Of a stretch of 64,000 nucleotides of DNA, positions 26,379-39,421 are shown one piece after another. Within the stretch, counting starts at the first letter, position 1; each line of letters starts with the position of its first letter. The notes under the pieces were generated by a model. That model searched no databases. It was given only the letters and a program-made list of their open reading frames with translations, and had not been told where the DNA came from. Source of the DNA: Closterium sp. Naga37s-1. Lineage: Eukaryota > Streptophyta > Zygnematophyceae > Desmidiales > Closteriaceae. The stretch spans positions 1 to 64,000 of the forward strand of contig CANJKZ010000177.1 in the NCBI GenBank assembly GCA_947471745.1, read 5' to 3'. The position numbers and the translations under genes are program-made.

Positions 26379-29300
26379 CCCTATGAAAATCAACTCATTT
26401 GCCCAAGGTTTGCTATGGTTTTGGAGCATTGTTCTGCAGCAGTCTGGGTTATTCTGTGCAGAATTGCCTGCAATCAGGTTGCAAGTGAAATCACCCACTT
26501 CTACTTGGGCAAATGATCTGATTTTCATAGGGGATCCTCATCACACCTATTCCATACTACCCTATGAAGATCAACTCATTTGCCCAAGGTTTGCTATGGT
26601 TTTGGAGCATTGTTCTGCAGCAGTCTGGGTTATTCTGTGCAGAATTGCCTGCAATCAGGTTGCAAGTGAAATCACCCACTTCTACTTGGGCAAATGATCG
26701 TATTTTCATAGGGGACCCTAATCACACCTATTCCAGACTACCCTATGAAAATCAACTCATTTGGCCAACGGTTTGCTATGGTTTTGGAGCATTGTTCTGC
26801 TGCTGTCTGGGTTATTCTCTGCAGAATTGCCTGCAATCAGGTTGCAAGTGCAATCACCCACTTCTACTTGGGCAAATGATCTGATTTCCATAGGGGACGC
26901 TAATCACACCTATTCCAGACTACCCTATGAAAATCAACTCATTTGCCCAAGGTTTGCTATGGTTTTGGAGCATTGTTCTGCTGCTGTCTGGGTTATTCTC
27001 TGCAGAATTGTCCTGCAATCAGGTTGCAAGTGAAATCACCCACTTCTACTTGGGCAAATGATCTGATTTTCATAGGGGACCCTAATCACACCTATTCCAG
27101 ACTACCCTATGAAAATCAACTCATTTGGCCAAGGTTTGCTATGGTTTTGGAGCATTGTTCTGCTGCTGTCTGGGTTATTCTCTGCAGAATTGCCTGCAAT
27201 CAGGTTGCAAGTGCAATCACCCACTTCTACTTGGGCAAATGATCTGATTTCCATAGGGGACGCTAATCACACCTATTCCAGACTACCCTATGAAAATCAA
27301 CTCATTTGCCCAAGGTTTGCTATGGTTTTGGAGCATTGTTCTGCAGCAGTCTGGGTTATTCTGTGCAGAATTGCCTGCAATCAGGTTGCAAGTGAAATCA
27401 CCCACTTCTACTTGGGCAAATGATCTGATTTCCATAGGGGACGCTAATCACACCTATTCCAGACTACCCTATGAAAATCAACTCATTTGCCCAAGGTTTG
27501 CTATGGTTTTGGAGCATTGTTCTGCAGCAGTCTGGGTTATTCTGTGCAGAATTGCCTGCAATCAGGTTGCAAGTGAAATCACCCACTTCTACTTGGGCAA
27601 ATGATCTGATTTCCATAGGGGACGCTAATCACACCTATTCCAGACTACCCTATGAAAATCAACTCATTTGCCCAAGGTTTGCTATGGTTTTGGAGCATTG
27701 TTCTGCAGCAGTCTGGGTTATTCTGTGCAGAATTGCCTGCAATCAGGTTGCAAGTGAAATCACCCACTTCTACTTGGGCAAATGATCTGATTTTCATAGG
27801 GGACCCTAATCACACCTATTCCAGACTACCCTATGAAAATCAACTCATTTGGCCAAGGTTTGCTATGGTTTTGGAGCATTGTTCTGCAGCTGTCTGGGTT
27901 ATTCTCTGCAGAATTGCCTGCAATCAGGTTGCAAGTGCAATCACCCACTTCTACTTGGGCAAATGATCTGATTTCCATAGGGGACCCTAATCACACCTAT
28001 TCCAGACTACCCTATGAAAATCAACTCATTTGGCCAAGGTTTGCTATGGTTTTGGAGCATTGTTCTGCAGCAGTCTGGGTTATTCTGTGCAGAATTGCCT
28101 GCAATCAGGTTGCAAGTGAAATCACCCACTTCTACTTGGGCAAATGATCTGATTTTCATAGGGGACCTAATCACACCTATTCCAGACTACCCTATGAAAA
28201 TCAACTCATTTGCCCAAGGTTTGCTATGGTTTTGGAGCATTGTTCTGCAGCAGTCTGGGTTATTCTGTGCAGAATTGCCTGCAATCAGGTTGCAAGTGAA
28301 ATCACCCACTTCTACTTGGGCAAATGATCTGTATTTTCATAGGGGACCCTAATCACACCTATTCCAGACTACCCTATGAAAATCAACTCATTTGCCCAAG
28401 GTTTGCTATGGTTTTGGAGCATTGTTCTGCAGCAGTCTGGGTTATTCTGTGCAGAATTGCCTGCAATCAGGTTGCAAGTGAAATCACCCACTTCTACTTG
28501 GGCAAATGATCTGTATTTTCATAGGGGACCCTAATCACACCTATTCCAGACTACCCTATGAAAATCAACTCATTTGGCCAAGGTTTGCTATGGTTTTGGA
28601 GCATTGTTCTGCTGCTGTCTGGGTTATTCTCTGCAGAATTGCCTGCAATCAGGTTGCAAGTGCAATCACCCACTTCTACTTGGGCAAATGATCTGATTTT
28701 CATAGGGGACCCTAATCACACCTATTCCAGACTACCCTATGAAAATCAACTCATTTGGCCAAGGTTTGCTATGGTTTTGGAGCATTGTTCTGCAGCTGTC
28801 TGGGTTATTCTCTGCAGAATTGCCTGCAATCAGGTTGCAAGTGCAATCACCCACTTCTACTTGGGCAAATGATCTGATTTCCATAGGGGACCCTAATCAC
28901 ACCTATTCCAGACTACCCTATGAAAATCAACTCATTTGCCCAAGGTTTGCTATGGTTTTGGAGCATTGTTCTGCAGCAGTCTGGGTTATTCTGTGCAGAA
29001 TTGCCTGCAATCAGGTTGCAAGTGAAATCACCCACTTCTACTTGGGCAAATGATCTGATTTCCATAGGGGACGCTAATCACACCTATTCCAGACTACCCT
29101 ATGAAAATCAACTCATTTGCCCAAGGTTTGCTATGGTTTTGGAGCATTGTTCTGCAGCAGTCTGGGTTATTCTGTGCAGAATTGCCTGCAATCAGGTTGC
29201 AAGTGAAATCACCCACTTCTACTTGGGCAAATGATCTGATTTTCATAGGGGATCCTCATCACACCTATTCCATACTACCCTATGAAGATCAACTCATTTG

Positions 29301-30730
29301 CCCAAGGTTTGCTATGGTTTTGGAGCATTGTTCTGCAGCAGTCTGGGTTATTCTGTGCAGAATTGCCTGCAATCAGGTTGCAAGTGAAATCACCCACTTC
29401 TACTTGGGCAAATGATCGTATTTTCATAGGGGACCCTAATCACACCTATTCCAGACTACCCTATGAAAATCAACTCATTTGGCCAAGGTTTGCTATGGTT
29501 TTGGAGCATTGTTCTGCAGCTGTCTGGGTTATTCTCTGCAGAATTGCCTGCAATCAGGTTGCAAGTGCAATCACCCACTTCTACTTGGGCAAATGAATCT
29601 GATTTCCATAGGGGACCCTAATCACACCTATTCCAGACTACCCTATGAAAATCAACTCATTTGGCCAAGGTTTGCTATGGTTTTGGAGCATTGTTCTGCA
29701 TGCATGTCTGGGTTATTCTGTGCAGAATTGCCTGCAATCAGGTTGCAAGTGAAATCACCCACTTCTACTTGGGCAAATGATCTGATTTTCATAGGGGACT
29801 CCTAATCACACCTATTCCAGACTACCCTATGAAAATCAACTCATTTGCCCAAGGTTTGCTATGGTTTTGGAGCATTGTTCTGCAGCAGTCTGGGTTATTC
29901 TGTGCAGAATTGCCTGCAATCAGGTTGCAAGTGAAATCACCCACTTCTACTTGGGCAAATGATCTGTATTTTCATAGGGGACCCTAATCACACCTATTCC
30001 AGACTACCCTATGAAAATCAACTCATTTGCCCAAGGTTTGCTATGGTTTTGGAGCATTGTTCTGCAGCAGTCTGGGTTATTCTGTGCAGAATTGCCTGCA
30101 ATCAGGTTGCAAGTGAAATCACCCACTTCTACTTGGGCAAATGATCTGATTTTCATAGGGGACCCTAATCACACCTATTCCAGACTACCCTATGAAAATC
30201 AACTCATTTGCCCAAGGTTTGCTATGGTTTTGGAGCATTGTTCTGCAGCAGTCTGGGTTATTCTGTGCAGAATTGCCTGCAATCAGGTTGCAAGTGAAAT
30301 CACCCACTTCTACTTGGGCAAATGATCTGATTTCCATAGGGGACGCTAATCACACCTATTCCAGACTACCCTATGAAAATCAACTCATTTGCCCAAGGTT
30401 TGCTATGGTTTTGGAGCATTGTTCTGCAGCAGTCTGGGTTATTCTGTGCAGAATTGCCTGCAATCAGGTTGCAAGTGAAATCACCCACTTCTACTTGGGC
30501 AAATGATCTGATTTTCATAGGGGACCCTAATCACCCCTATTACAGACTACCCTATGAAAATCAACTCATTTGGCCAAGGTTTGCTATGGTTTTGGAGCAT
30601 TGTTCTGCAGCTGTCTGGGTTATTCTCTGCAGAATTGCCTGCAATCAGGTTGCAAGTGCAATCACCCATTTCTACTTGGGCAAATGATCTGATTTCCATA
30701 GGGGACCCTAATCACACCTATTCCAGACTA
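26379..30730 (+). repeat. Irregular monomer mixture between hexamer blocks
   Basis: About 24 monomers of types A, C, F and J with B copies only at 26379 and 29097. The order does not repeat cleanly. Length irregularities are dense: GGCCAACGGTT at 26763, GTCCTGC at 27010, GACCTAATC at 26353 and 28164, GATCTGTATTTT at 28326, 28508 and 29961, and GACTCCTAATC at 29798. Confidence 0.75.
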
Positions 30731-32904
30731 CCCTATGAAAATCAACTCATTTGGCCAAGGTTTGCTATGGTTTTGGAGCATTGTTCTGCAGCAGTCTGGG
30801 TTATTCTGTGCAGAATTGCCTGCAATCAGGTTGCAAGTGCAATCACCCACTTCTACTTGGGCAAATGATCTGATTTCCATAGGGGACGCTAATCACACCT
30901 ATTCCAGACTACCCTATGAAAATCAACTCATTTGCCCAAGGTTTGCTATGGTTTTGGAGCATTGTTCTGCAGCAGTCTGGGTTATTCTGTGCAGAATTTC
31001 CTGCAATCAGGTTGCAAGTGAAATCACCCACTTCTACTTGGGCAAATGATCTGATTTTCATAGGGGATCCTCATCACACCTATTCCATAATACCCTATGA
31101 AGATCAACTCATTTACCCAAGGTTTGCTATGGTTTTGGAGCATTGTTCTGCAGCAGTCTGGGTTATTCTGTGCAGAATTGCCTGCAATCAGGTTGCAAGT
31201 GAAATCACCCACTTCTACTTGGGCAAATGATCGTATTTTCATAGGGGACCCTAATCACACCTATTCCAGACTACCCTATGAAAATCAACTCATTTGGCCA
31301 ACGTTTGCTATGGTTTTGGAGCATTGTTCTGCTGCTGTCTGGGTTATTCTCTGCAGAATTGCCTGCAATCAGGTTGCAAGTGCAATCACCCACTTCTACT
31401 TGGGCAAATAATCTGATTTCCATAGGGGACGCTAATCACACCTATTCCAGACTACCCTATGAAAATCAACTCATTTGCCCAAGGTTTGCTATGGTTTTGG
31501 AGCATTGTTCTGCTGCTGTCTGGGTTATTCTCTGCAGAATTGTCTACAATCAGGTTGCAAGTGAAATCACCCACTTCTACTTGGGCAAATGATCTGATTT
31601 TCATAGGGGACTCTAATCACACCTATTCCAGACTACCCTATGAAAATCAACTCATTTGGCCAAGGTTTGCTATGGTTTTGGAGCATTGTTCTGCTGCTGT
31701 CTGGGTTATTCTCTGCAGAATTGCCTGCAATCAGGTTGCAAGTGCAATCACCCATTTCTACTTGGGCAAATGATCTGATTTCCATAGGGGACCCTAATCA
31801 CACCTATTCCAGACTACCCTATGAAAATCAACTCATTTGGCCAAGGTTTGCTATGGTTTTGGAGCATTGTTCTGCAGCAGTCTGGGTTATTCTGTGCAGA
31901 ATTGCCTGCAATCAGGTTGCAAGTGCAATCACCCACTTCTACTTGGGCAAATGATCTGATTTCCATAGGGGACGCTAATCACACCTATTCCAGACTACCC
32001 TATGAAAATCAACTCATTTGCCCAAGGTTTGCTATGGTTTTGGAGCATTGTTCTGCAGCAGTCTGGGTTATTCTGTGCAGAATTTCCTGCAATCAGGTTG
32101 CAAGTGAAATCACCCACTTCTACTTGGGCAAATGATCTGATTTTCATAGGGGATCCTCATCACACCTATTCCATAATACCCTATGAAGATCAACTCATTT
32201 ACCCAAGGTTTGCTATGGTTTTGGAGCATTGTTCTGCAGCAGTCTGGGTTATTCTGTGCAGAATTGCCTGCAATCAGGTTGCAAGTGAAATCACCCACTT
32301 CTACTTGGGCAAATGATCGTATTTTCATAGGGGACCCTAATCACACCTATTCCAGACTACCCTATGAAAATCAACTCATTTGGCCAACGGTTTGCTATGG
32401 TTTTGGAGCATTGTTCTGCTGCTGTCTGGGTTATTCTCTGCAGAATTGCCTGCAATCAGGTTGCAAGTGCAATCACCCACTTCTACTTGGGCAAATAATC
32501 TGATTTCCATAGGGGACGCTAATCACACCTATTCCAGACTACCCTATGAAAATCAACTCATTTGCCCAAGGTTTGCTATGGTTTTGGAGCATTGTTCTGC
32601 TGCTGTCTGGGTTATTCTCTGCAGAATTGTCCTGCAATCAGGTTGCAAGTGAAATCACCCACTTCTACTTGGGCAAATGATCTGATTTTCATAGGGGACT
32701 CTAATCACACCTATTCCAGACTACCCTATGAAAATCAACTCATTTGCCCAAGGTTTGCTATGGTTTTGGAGCATTGTTCTGCTGCTGTCTGGGTTATTCT
32801 CTGCAGAATTGCCTGCAATCAGGTTGCAAGTGCAATCACCCACTTCTACTTGGGCAAATGATCTGATTTCCATAGGGGACCCTAATCACACCTATTCCAG
32901 ACTA
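30731..32904 (+). repeat. Hexameric HOR, two units (A-B-C-G-H-F)
   Basis: Two successive units start at 30731 and 31817 and measure 1086 and 1088 bp. Both contain the private change GAATTTCCTGC in the B monomer, GGCCAACG in the G monomer, AATAATCTGATTTCC, and GACTCTAATC in the H monomer. The second unit has two extra bases, at GGCCAACGGTT (32382) and GTCCTGC (32629), both at sites that differ between types. Confidence 0.85.
31455..31635 (+). repeat. H monomer (GTCTACAATC type)
   Basis: This is the first copy with GAATTGTCTACAATC in place of GAATTGCCTGCAATC, combined with GCTGCTGTC and GTGAAATC. It ends GACTCTAATC, an allele seen only at about 31.6, 32.7 and 34.5 kb. Later relatives (from about 36.1 kb) carry GACGCTAGTC instead. 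Confidence 0.88.
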
Positions 32905-34895
32905 CCCTATGAAAATCAACTCATTTGCCCAAGGTTTGCTATGGTTTTGGAGCATTGTTCTGCAGCAGTCTGGGTTATTCTGTGCAGAATTGCCTGCAAT
33001 CAGGTTGCAAGTGAAATCACCCACTTCTACTTGGGCAAATGATCTGATTTCCATAGGGGACGCTAATCACACCTATTCCAGACTACCCTATGAAAATCAA
33101 CTCATTTGCCCAAGGTTTGCTATGGTTTTGGAGCATTGTTCTGCAGCAGTCTGGGTTATTCTGTGCAGAATTGCCTGCAATCAGGTTGCAAGTGAAATCA
33201 CCCACTTCTACTTGGGCAAATGATCTGATTTTCATAGGGGATCCTCATCACACCTATTCCATAATACCCTATGAAGATCAACTCATTTGCCCAAGGTTTG
33301 CTATGGTTTTGGAGCATTGTTCTGCAGCAGTCTGGGTTATTCTGTGCAGAATTGCCTGCAATCAGGTTGCAAGTGAAATCACCCACTTCTACTTGGGCAA
33401 ATGATCGTATTTTCATAGGGGACCCTAATCACACCTATTCCAGACTACCCTATGAAAATCAACTCATTTGGCCAACGTTTGCTATGGTTTTGGAGCATTG
33501 TTCTGCTGCTGTCTGGGTTATTCTCTGCAGAATTGCCTGCAATCAGGTTGCAAGTGCAATCACCCACTTCTACTTGGGCAAATAATCTGATTTCCATAGG
33601 GGACGCTAATCACACCTATTCCAGACTACCCTATGAAAATCAACTCATTTGGCCAAGGTTTGCTATGGTTTTGGAGCATTGTTCTGCAGCAGTCTGGGTT
33701 ATTCTGTGCAGAATTGCCTGCAATCAGGTTGCAAGTGCAATCACCCACTTCTACTTGGGCAAATGATCTGATTTCCATAGGGGACGCTAATCACACCTAT
33801 TCCAGACTACCCTATGAAAATCAACTCATTTGCCCAAGGTTTGCTATGGTTTTGGAGCATTGTTCTGCAGCAGTCTGGGTTATTCTGTGCAGAATTTCCT
33901 GCAATCAGGTTGCAAGTGAAATCACCCACTTCTACTTGGGCAAATGATCTGATTTTCATAGGGGATCCTCATCACACCTATTCCATAATACCCTATGAAG
34001 ATCAACTCATTTACCCAAGGTTTGCTATGGTTTTGGAGCATTGTTCTGCAGCAGTCTGGGTTATTCTGTGCAGAATTGCCTGCAATCAGGTTGCAAGTGA
34101 AATCACCCACTTCTACTTGGGCAAATGATCGTATTTTCATAGGGGACCCTAATCACACCTATTCCAGACTACCCTATGAAAATCAACTCATTTGGCCAAC
34201 GTTTGCTATGGTTTTGGAGCATTGTTCTGCTGCTGTCTGGGTTATTCTCTGCAGAATTGCCTGCAATCAGGTTGCAAGTGCAATCACCCACTTCTACTTG
34301 GGCAAATAATCTGATTTCCATAGGGGACGCTAATCACACCTATTCCAGACTACCCTATGAAAATCAACTCATTTGCCCAAGGTTTGCTATGGTTTTGGAG
34401 CATTGTTCTGCTGCTGTCTGGGTTATTCTCTGCAGAATTGTCTACAATCAGGTTGCAAGTGAAATCACCCACTTCTACTTGGGCAAATGATGTGATTTTC
34501 ATAGGGGACTCTAATCACACCTATTCCAGACTACCCTATGAAAATCAACTCATTTGGCCAAGGTTTGCTATGGTTTTGGAGCATTGTTCTGCTGCTGTCT
34601 GGGTTATTCTCTGCAGAATTGCCTGCAATCAGGTTGCAAGTGCAATCACCCACTTCTACTTGGGCAAATGATCTGATTTCCATAGGGGACGCTAATCACA
34701 CCTATTCCAGACTACCCTATGAAAATCAACTCATTTGCCTAAGGTTTGCTATGGTTTTGGAGCATTGTTCTGCAGCAGTCTGGGTTATTCTGTGCAGAAT
34801 TGCCTGCAATCAGGTTGCAAGTAAAATCACCCACTTCTACTTGGGCAAATGATCTGATTTCCATAGGGGACGCTAATCACACCTATTCCAGACTA

Positions 34896-35076
34896 CCCTA
34901 TGAAAATCAACTCATTTGCCCAAGGTTTGCTATGGTTTTGGAGCATTGTTCTGCAGCAGTCTGGGTTATTCTGTGCAGAATTGCCTGCAATCAGGTTGCA
35001 AGTAAAATCACCCACTTCTACTTAGGCAAATGATCTGATTTTCATAGGGGACCCTACTCACCCCTATTAAAGACTA
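34896..35076 (+). repeat. First E monomer (CTACTCACCCCTATTAAAG type)
   Basis: This copy combines GTAAAATC, TACTTAGGC (a private G-to-A change) and CCCTACTCACCCC followed by TATTAAAG. It precedes the F monomer, an order kept in the later E-F pairs. Related copies read CTATTCAAG or CTATTACAG. Confidence 0.88.
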
Positions 35077-35257
35077 CCCTATGAAAATCAACTCATTTGG
35101 CCAAGGTTTGCTATGGTTTTGGAGCATTGTTCTGCAGCTGTCTGGGTTATTCTCTGCAGAATTGCCTGCAATCAGGTTGCAAGTGCAATCACCCATTTCT
35201 ACTTGGGCAAATAATCTGATTTCCATAGGGGACCCTAATCACACCTATTCCAGACTA
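35077..35257 (+). repeat. F monomer (GCAGCTGTC / CATTTCTAC type)
   Basis: Alleles are CATTTGGCC, GCAGCTGTC, CTCTGCAG, GTGCAATC, CCCATTTCTAC, AATAATCTGATTTCC and GACCCTAATC. It follows E here and at the later E-F junctions. The GCAGCTGTC form is a mosaic of the two founder alleles, which lie three bases apart. Confidence 0.87.
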
Positions 35258-35438
35258 CCCTATGAAAATCAACTCATTTGGCCAAGGTTTGCTATGGTTT
35301 TGGAGCATTGTTCTGCAGCAGTCTGGGTTATTCTGTGCAGAATTGCCTGCAATCAGGTTGCAAGTGAAATCACCCACTTCTACTTGGGCAAATGATCTGA
35401 TTTTCATAGGGGACCCTAATCACACCTATTCCAGACTA

Positions 35439-37972
35439 CCCTATGAAAATCAACTCATTTGGCCAAGGTTTGCTATGGTTTTGGAGCATTGTTCTGCTGC
35501 TGTCTGGGTTATTCTCTGCAGAATTGCCTGCAATCAGGTTGCAAGTGCAATCACCCACTTCTACTTGGGCAAATGATCTGATTTCCATAGGGGACGCTAA
35601 TCACACCTATTCCAGACTACCCTATGAAAATCAACTCATTTGCCCAAGGTTTGCTATGGTTTTGGAGCATTGTTCTGCAGCAGTCTGGGTTATTCTGTGC
35701 AGAATTGCCTGCAATCAGGTTGCAAGTGAAATCACCCACTTCTACTTGGGCAAATGATCTGATTTTCATAGGGGATCCTCATCACACCTATTCCATAATA
35801 CCCTATGAAGATCAACTCATTTACCCAAGGTTTGCTATGGTTTTGGAGCATTGTTCTGCAGCAGTCTGGGTTATTCTGTGCAGAATTGCCTGCAATCAGG
35901 TTGCAAGTGAAATCACCCACTTCTACTTGGGCAAATGATCGTATTTTCATAGGGGACCCTAATCACACCTATTCCAGACTACCCTATGAAAATCAACTCA
36001 TTTGGCCAACGTTTGCTATGGTTTTGGAGCATTGTTCTGCTGCTGTCTGGGTTATTCTCTGCAGAATTGCCTGCAATCAGGTTGCAAGTGCAATCACCCA
36101 CTTCTACTTGGGCAAATGATCTGATTTTCATAGGGGACGCTAGTCACACCTATTCCAGACTACCCTATGAAAATCAACTCATTTGCCCAAGGTTTGCTAT
36201 GGTTTTGGAGCATTGTTCTGCTGCTGTCTGGGTTATTCTCTGCAGAATTGCCTGCAATCAGGTTGCAAGTGAAATCACCCACTTCTACTTGGGCAAATGA
36301 TCTGATTTTCATAGGGGACCCTACTCACCCCTATTCAAGACTACCCTATGAAAATCAACTCATTTGGCCAAGGTTTGCTATGGTTTTGGAGCATTGTTCT
36401 GCAGCTGTCTGGGTTATTCTCTGCAGAATTGCCTGCAATCAGGTTGCAAGTGCAATCACCCACTTCTACTTGGGCAAATAATCTGATTTCCATAGGGGAC
36501 CCTAATCACACCTATTCCAGACTACCCTATGAAAATCAACTCATTTGCCCAAGGTTTGCTATGGTTTTGGAGCATTGTTCTGCAGCAGTCTGGGTTATTC
36601 TGTGCAGAATTGCCTGCAATCAGGTTGCAAGTGAAATCACCCACTTCTACTTGGGCAAATGATCTGATTTTCATAGGGGACCCTAATCACACCTATTCCA
36701 GACTACCCTATGAAAATCAACTCATTTGGCCAAGGTTTGCTATGGTTTTGGAGCATTGTTCTGCTGCTGTCTGGGTTATTCTCTGCAGAATTGCCTGCAA
36801 TCAGGTTGCAAGTGCAATCACCCACTTCTACTTGGGCAAATGATCTGATTTCCATAGGGGACGCTAATCACACCTATTCCAGACTACCCTATGAAAATCA
36901 ACTCATTTGCCCAAGGTTTGCTATGGTTTTGGAGCATTGTTCTGCAGCAGTCTGGGTTATTCTGTGCAGAATTGCCTGCAATCAGGTTGCAAGTGAAATC
37001 ACCCACTTCTACTTGGGCAAATGATCTGATTTTCATAGGGGATCCTCATCACACCTATTCCATAATACCCTATGAAGATCAACTCATTTGCCCAAGGTTT
37101 GCTATGGTTTTGGAGCATTGTTCTGCAGCAGTCTGGGTTATTCTGTGCAGAATTGCCTGCAATCAGGTTGCAAGTGAAATCACCCACTTCTACTTGGGCA
37201 AATGATCGTATTTTCATAGGGGACCCTAATCACACCTATTCCAGACTACCCTATGAAAATCAACTCATTTGGCCAACGTTTGCTATGGTTTTGGAGCATT
37301 GTTCTGCTGCTGTCTGGGTTATTCTCTGCAGAATTGCCTGCAATCAGGTTGCAAGTGCAATCACCCACTTCTACTTGGGCAAATGATCTGATTTTCATAG
37401 GGGACGCTAGTCACACCTATTCCAGACTACCCTATGAAAATCAACTCATTTGCCCAAGGTTTGCTATGGTTTTGGAGCATTGTTCTGCTGCTGTCTGGGT
37501 TATTCTCTGCAGAATTGCCTGCAATCAGGTTGCAAGTAAAATCACCCACTTCTACTTGGGCAAATGATCTGATTTTCATAGGGGACCCTACTCACACCTA
37601 TTCAAGACTACCCTATGAAAATCAACTCATTTGGCCAAGGTTTGCTATGGTTTTGGAGCATTGTTCTGCAGCTGTCTGGGTTATTCTCTGCAGAATTGCC
37701 TGCAATCAGGTTGCAAGTGCAATCACCCATTTCTACTTGGGCAAATAATCTGATTTCCATAGGGGACCCTAATCACACCTATTCCAGACTACCCTATGAA
37801 AATCAACTCATTTGGCCAAGGTTTGCTATGGTTTTGGAGCATTGTTCTGCAGCAGTCTGGGTTATTCTGTGCAGAATTGCCTGCAATCAGGTTGCAAGTG
37901 AAATCACCCACTTCTACTTGGGCAAATGATCTGATTTTCATAGGGGACCCTAATCACACCTATTCCAGACTA
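35439..37972 (+). repeat. Heptameric HOR, two units (A-B-C-G-E-F-J)
   Basis: Units start at 35439 and 36706, both exactly 1267 bp. Order is class 2, B, C, G with GACGCTAGTC, an E-like copy with CCCTACTCAC, F, then class 1. The units differ at a few sites, such as TTTACCC against TTTGCCC in the C monomer and CACCCCTATTC against CACACCTATTC in the E-like monomer. Confidence 0.87.
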
Positions 37973-39421
37973 CCCTATGAAAATCAACTCATTTGGCCAA
38001 GGTTTGCTATGGTTTTGGAGCATTGTTCTGCTGCTGTCTGGGTTATTCTCTGCAGAATTGCCTGCAATCAGGTTGCAAGTGCAATCACCCACTTCTACTT
38101 GGGCAAATGATCTGATTTCCATAGGGGACGCTAATCACACCTATTCCAGACTACCCTATGAAAATCAACTCATTTGCCCAAGGTTTGCTATGGTTTTGGA
38201 GCATTGTTCTGCAGCAGTCTGGGTTATTCTGTGCAGAATTTCCTGCAATCAGGTTGCAAGTGAAATCACCCACTTCTACTTGGGCAAATGATCTGATTTT
38301 CATAGGGGATCCTCATCACACCTATTCCAGACTACCCTATGAAGATCAACTCATTTAGCCCAAGGTTTGCTATGGTTTTGGAGCATTGTTCTGCAGCAGT
38401 CTGGGTTATTCTGTGCAGAATTGCCTGCAATCAGGTTGCAAGTGAAATCACCCACTTCTACTTGGGCAAATGATCGTATTTTCATAGGGGACCCTAATCA
38501 CACCTATTCCAGACTACCCTATGAAAATCAACTCATTTGGCCAACGTTTGCTATGGTTTTGGAGCATTGTTCTGCTGCTGTCTGGGTTATTCTCTGCAGA
38601 ATTGCCTGCAATCAGGTTGCAAGTGCAATCACCCACTTCTACTTGGGCAAATGATCTGATTTTCATAGGGGACGCTAGTCACACCTATTCCAGACTACCC
38701 TATGAAAATCAACTCATTTGCCCAAGGTTTGCTATGGTTTTGGAGCATTGTTCTGCTGCTGTCTGGGTTATTCTCTGCAGAATTGTCTACAATCAGGTTG
38801 CAAGTGAAATCACCCACTTCTACTTGGGCAAATGATCTGATTTCCATAGGGGACGCTAGTCACACCTATTCCAGACTACCCTATGAAAATCAACTCATTT
38901 GCCCAAGGTTTGCTATGGTTTTGGAGCATTGTTCTGCAGCAGTCTGGGTTATTCTGTGCAGAATTGCCTGCAATCAGGTTGCAAGTAAAATCACCCACTT
39001 CTACTTGGGCAAATGATCTGATTTTCATAGGGGACCCTACTCACCCCTATTAAAGACTACCCTATGAAAATCAACTCATTTGGCCAAGGTTTGCTATGGT
39101 TTTGGAGCATTGTTCTGCTGCTGTCTGGGTTATTCTCTGCAGAATTGCCTGCAATCAGGTTGCAAGTGCAATCACCCACTTCTACTTGGGCAAACTATCT
39201 GATTTCCATAGGGGACCCTAATCACACCTATTCCAGACTACCCTATGAAAATCAACTCATTTGCCCAAGGTTTGCTATGGTTTTGGAGCATTGTTCTGCA
39301 GCAGTCTGGGTTATTCTGTGCAGAATTGCCTGCAATCAGGTTGCAAGTGAAATCACCCACTTCTACTTGGGCAAATGATCTGATTTTCATAGGGGACCCT
39401 AATCACACCTATTCCAGACTA
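37973..39421 (+). repeat. Octamer derivative of the heptamer
   Basis: This block has the preceding heptamer's order with one extra monomer: A, B, C, G, I (GTCTACAATC with GACGCTAGTC), E, F, J. It measures 1449 bp, eight monomers plus one base. The extra base is in TTTAGCCC (38354), where other copies have TTTACCC or TTTGCCC. Confidence 0.82.

Larger units (their letters stand above)
32905..35438 (+). repeat. Transitional block with short B-C-G-A and E-F runs
   Basis: Fourteen monomers. B copies at 33086 and 33810 lie only four monomers apart, giving a short B-C-G-A unit that is then partly repeated. The alleles GTAAAATC (from 34823) and CTATTAAAG (about 35066) first appear here, introducing the D and E types used in the later hexamer. 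Confidence 0.75.
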
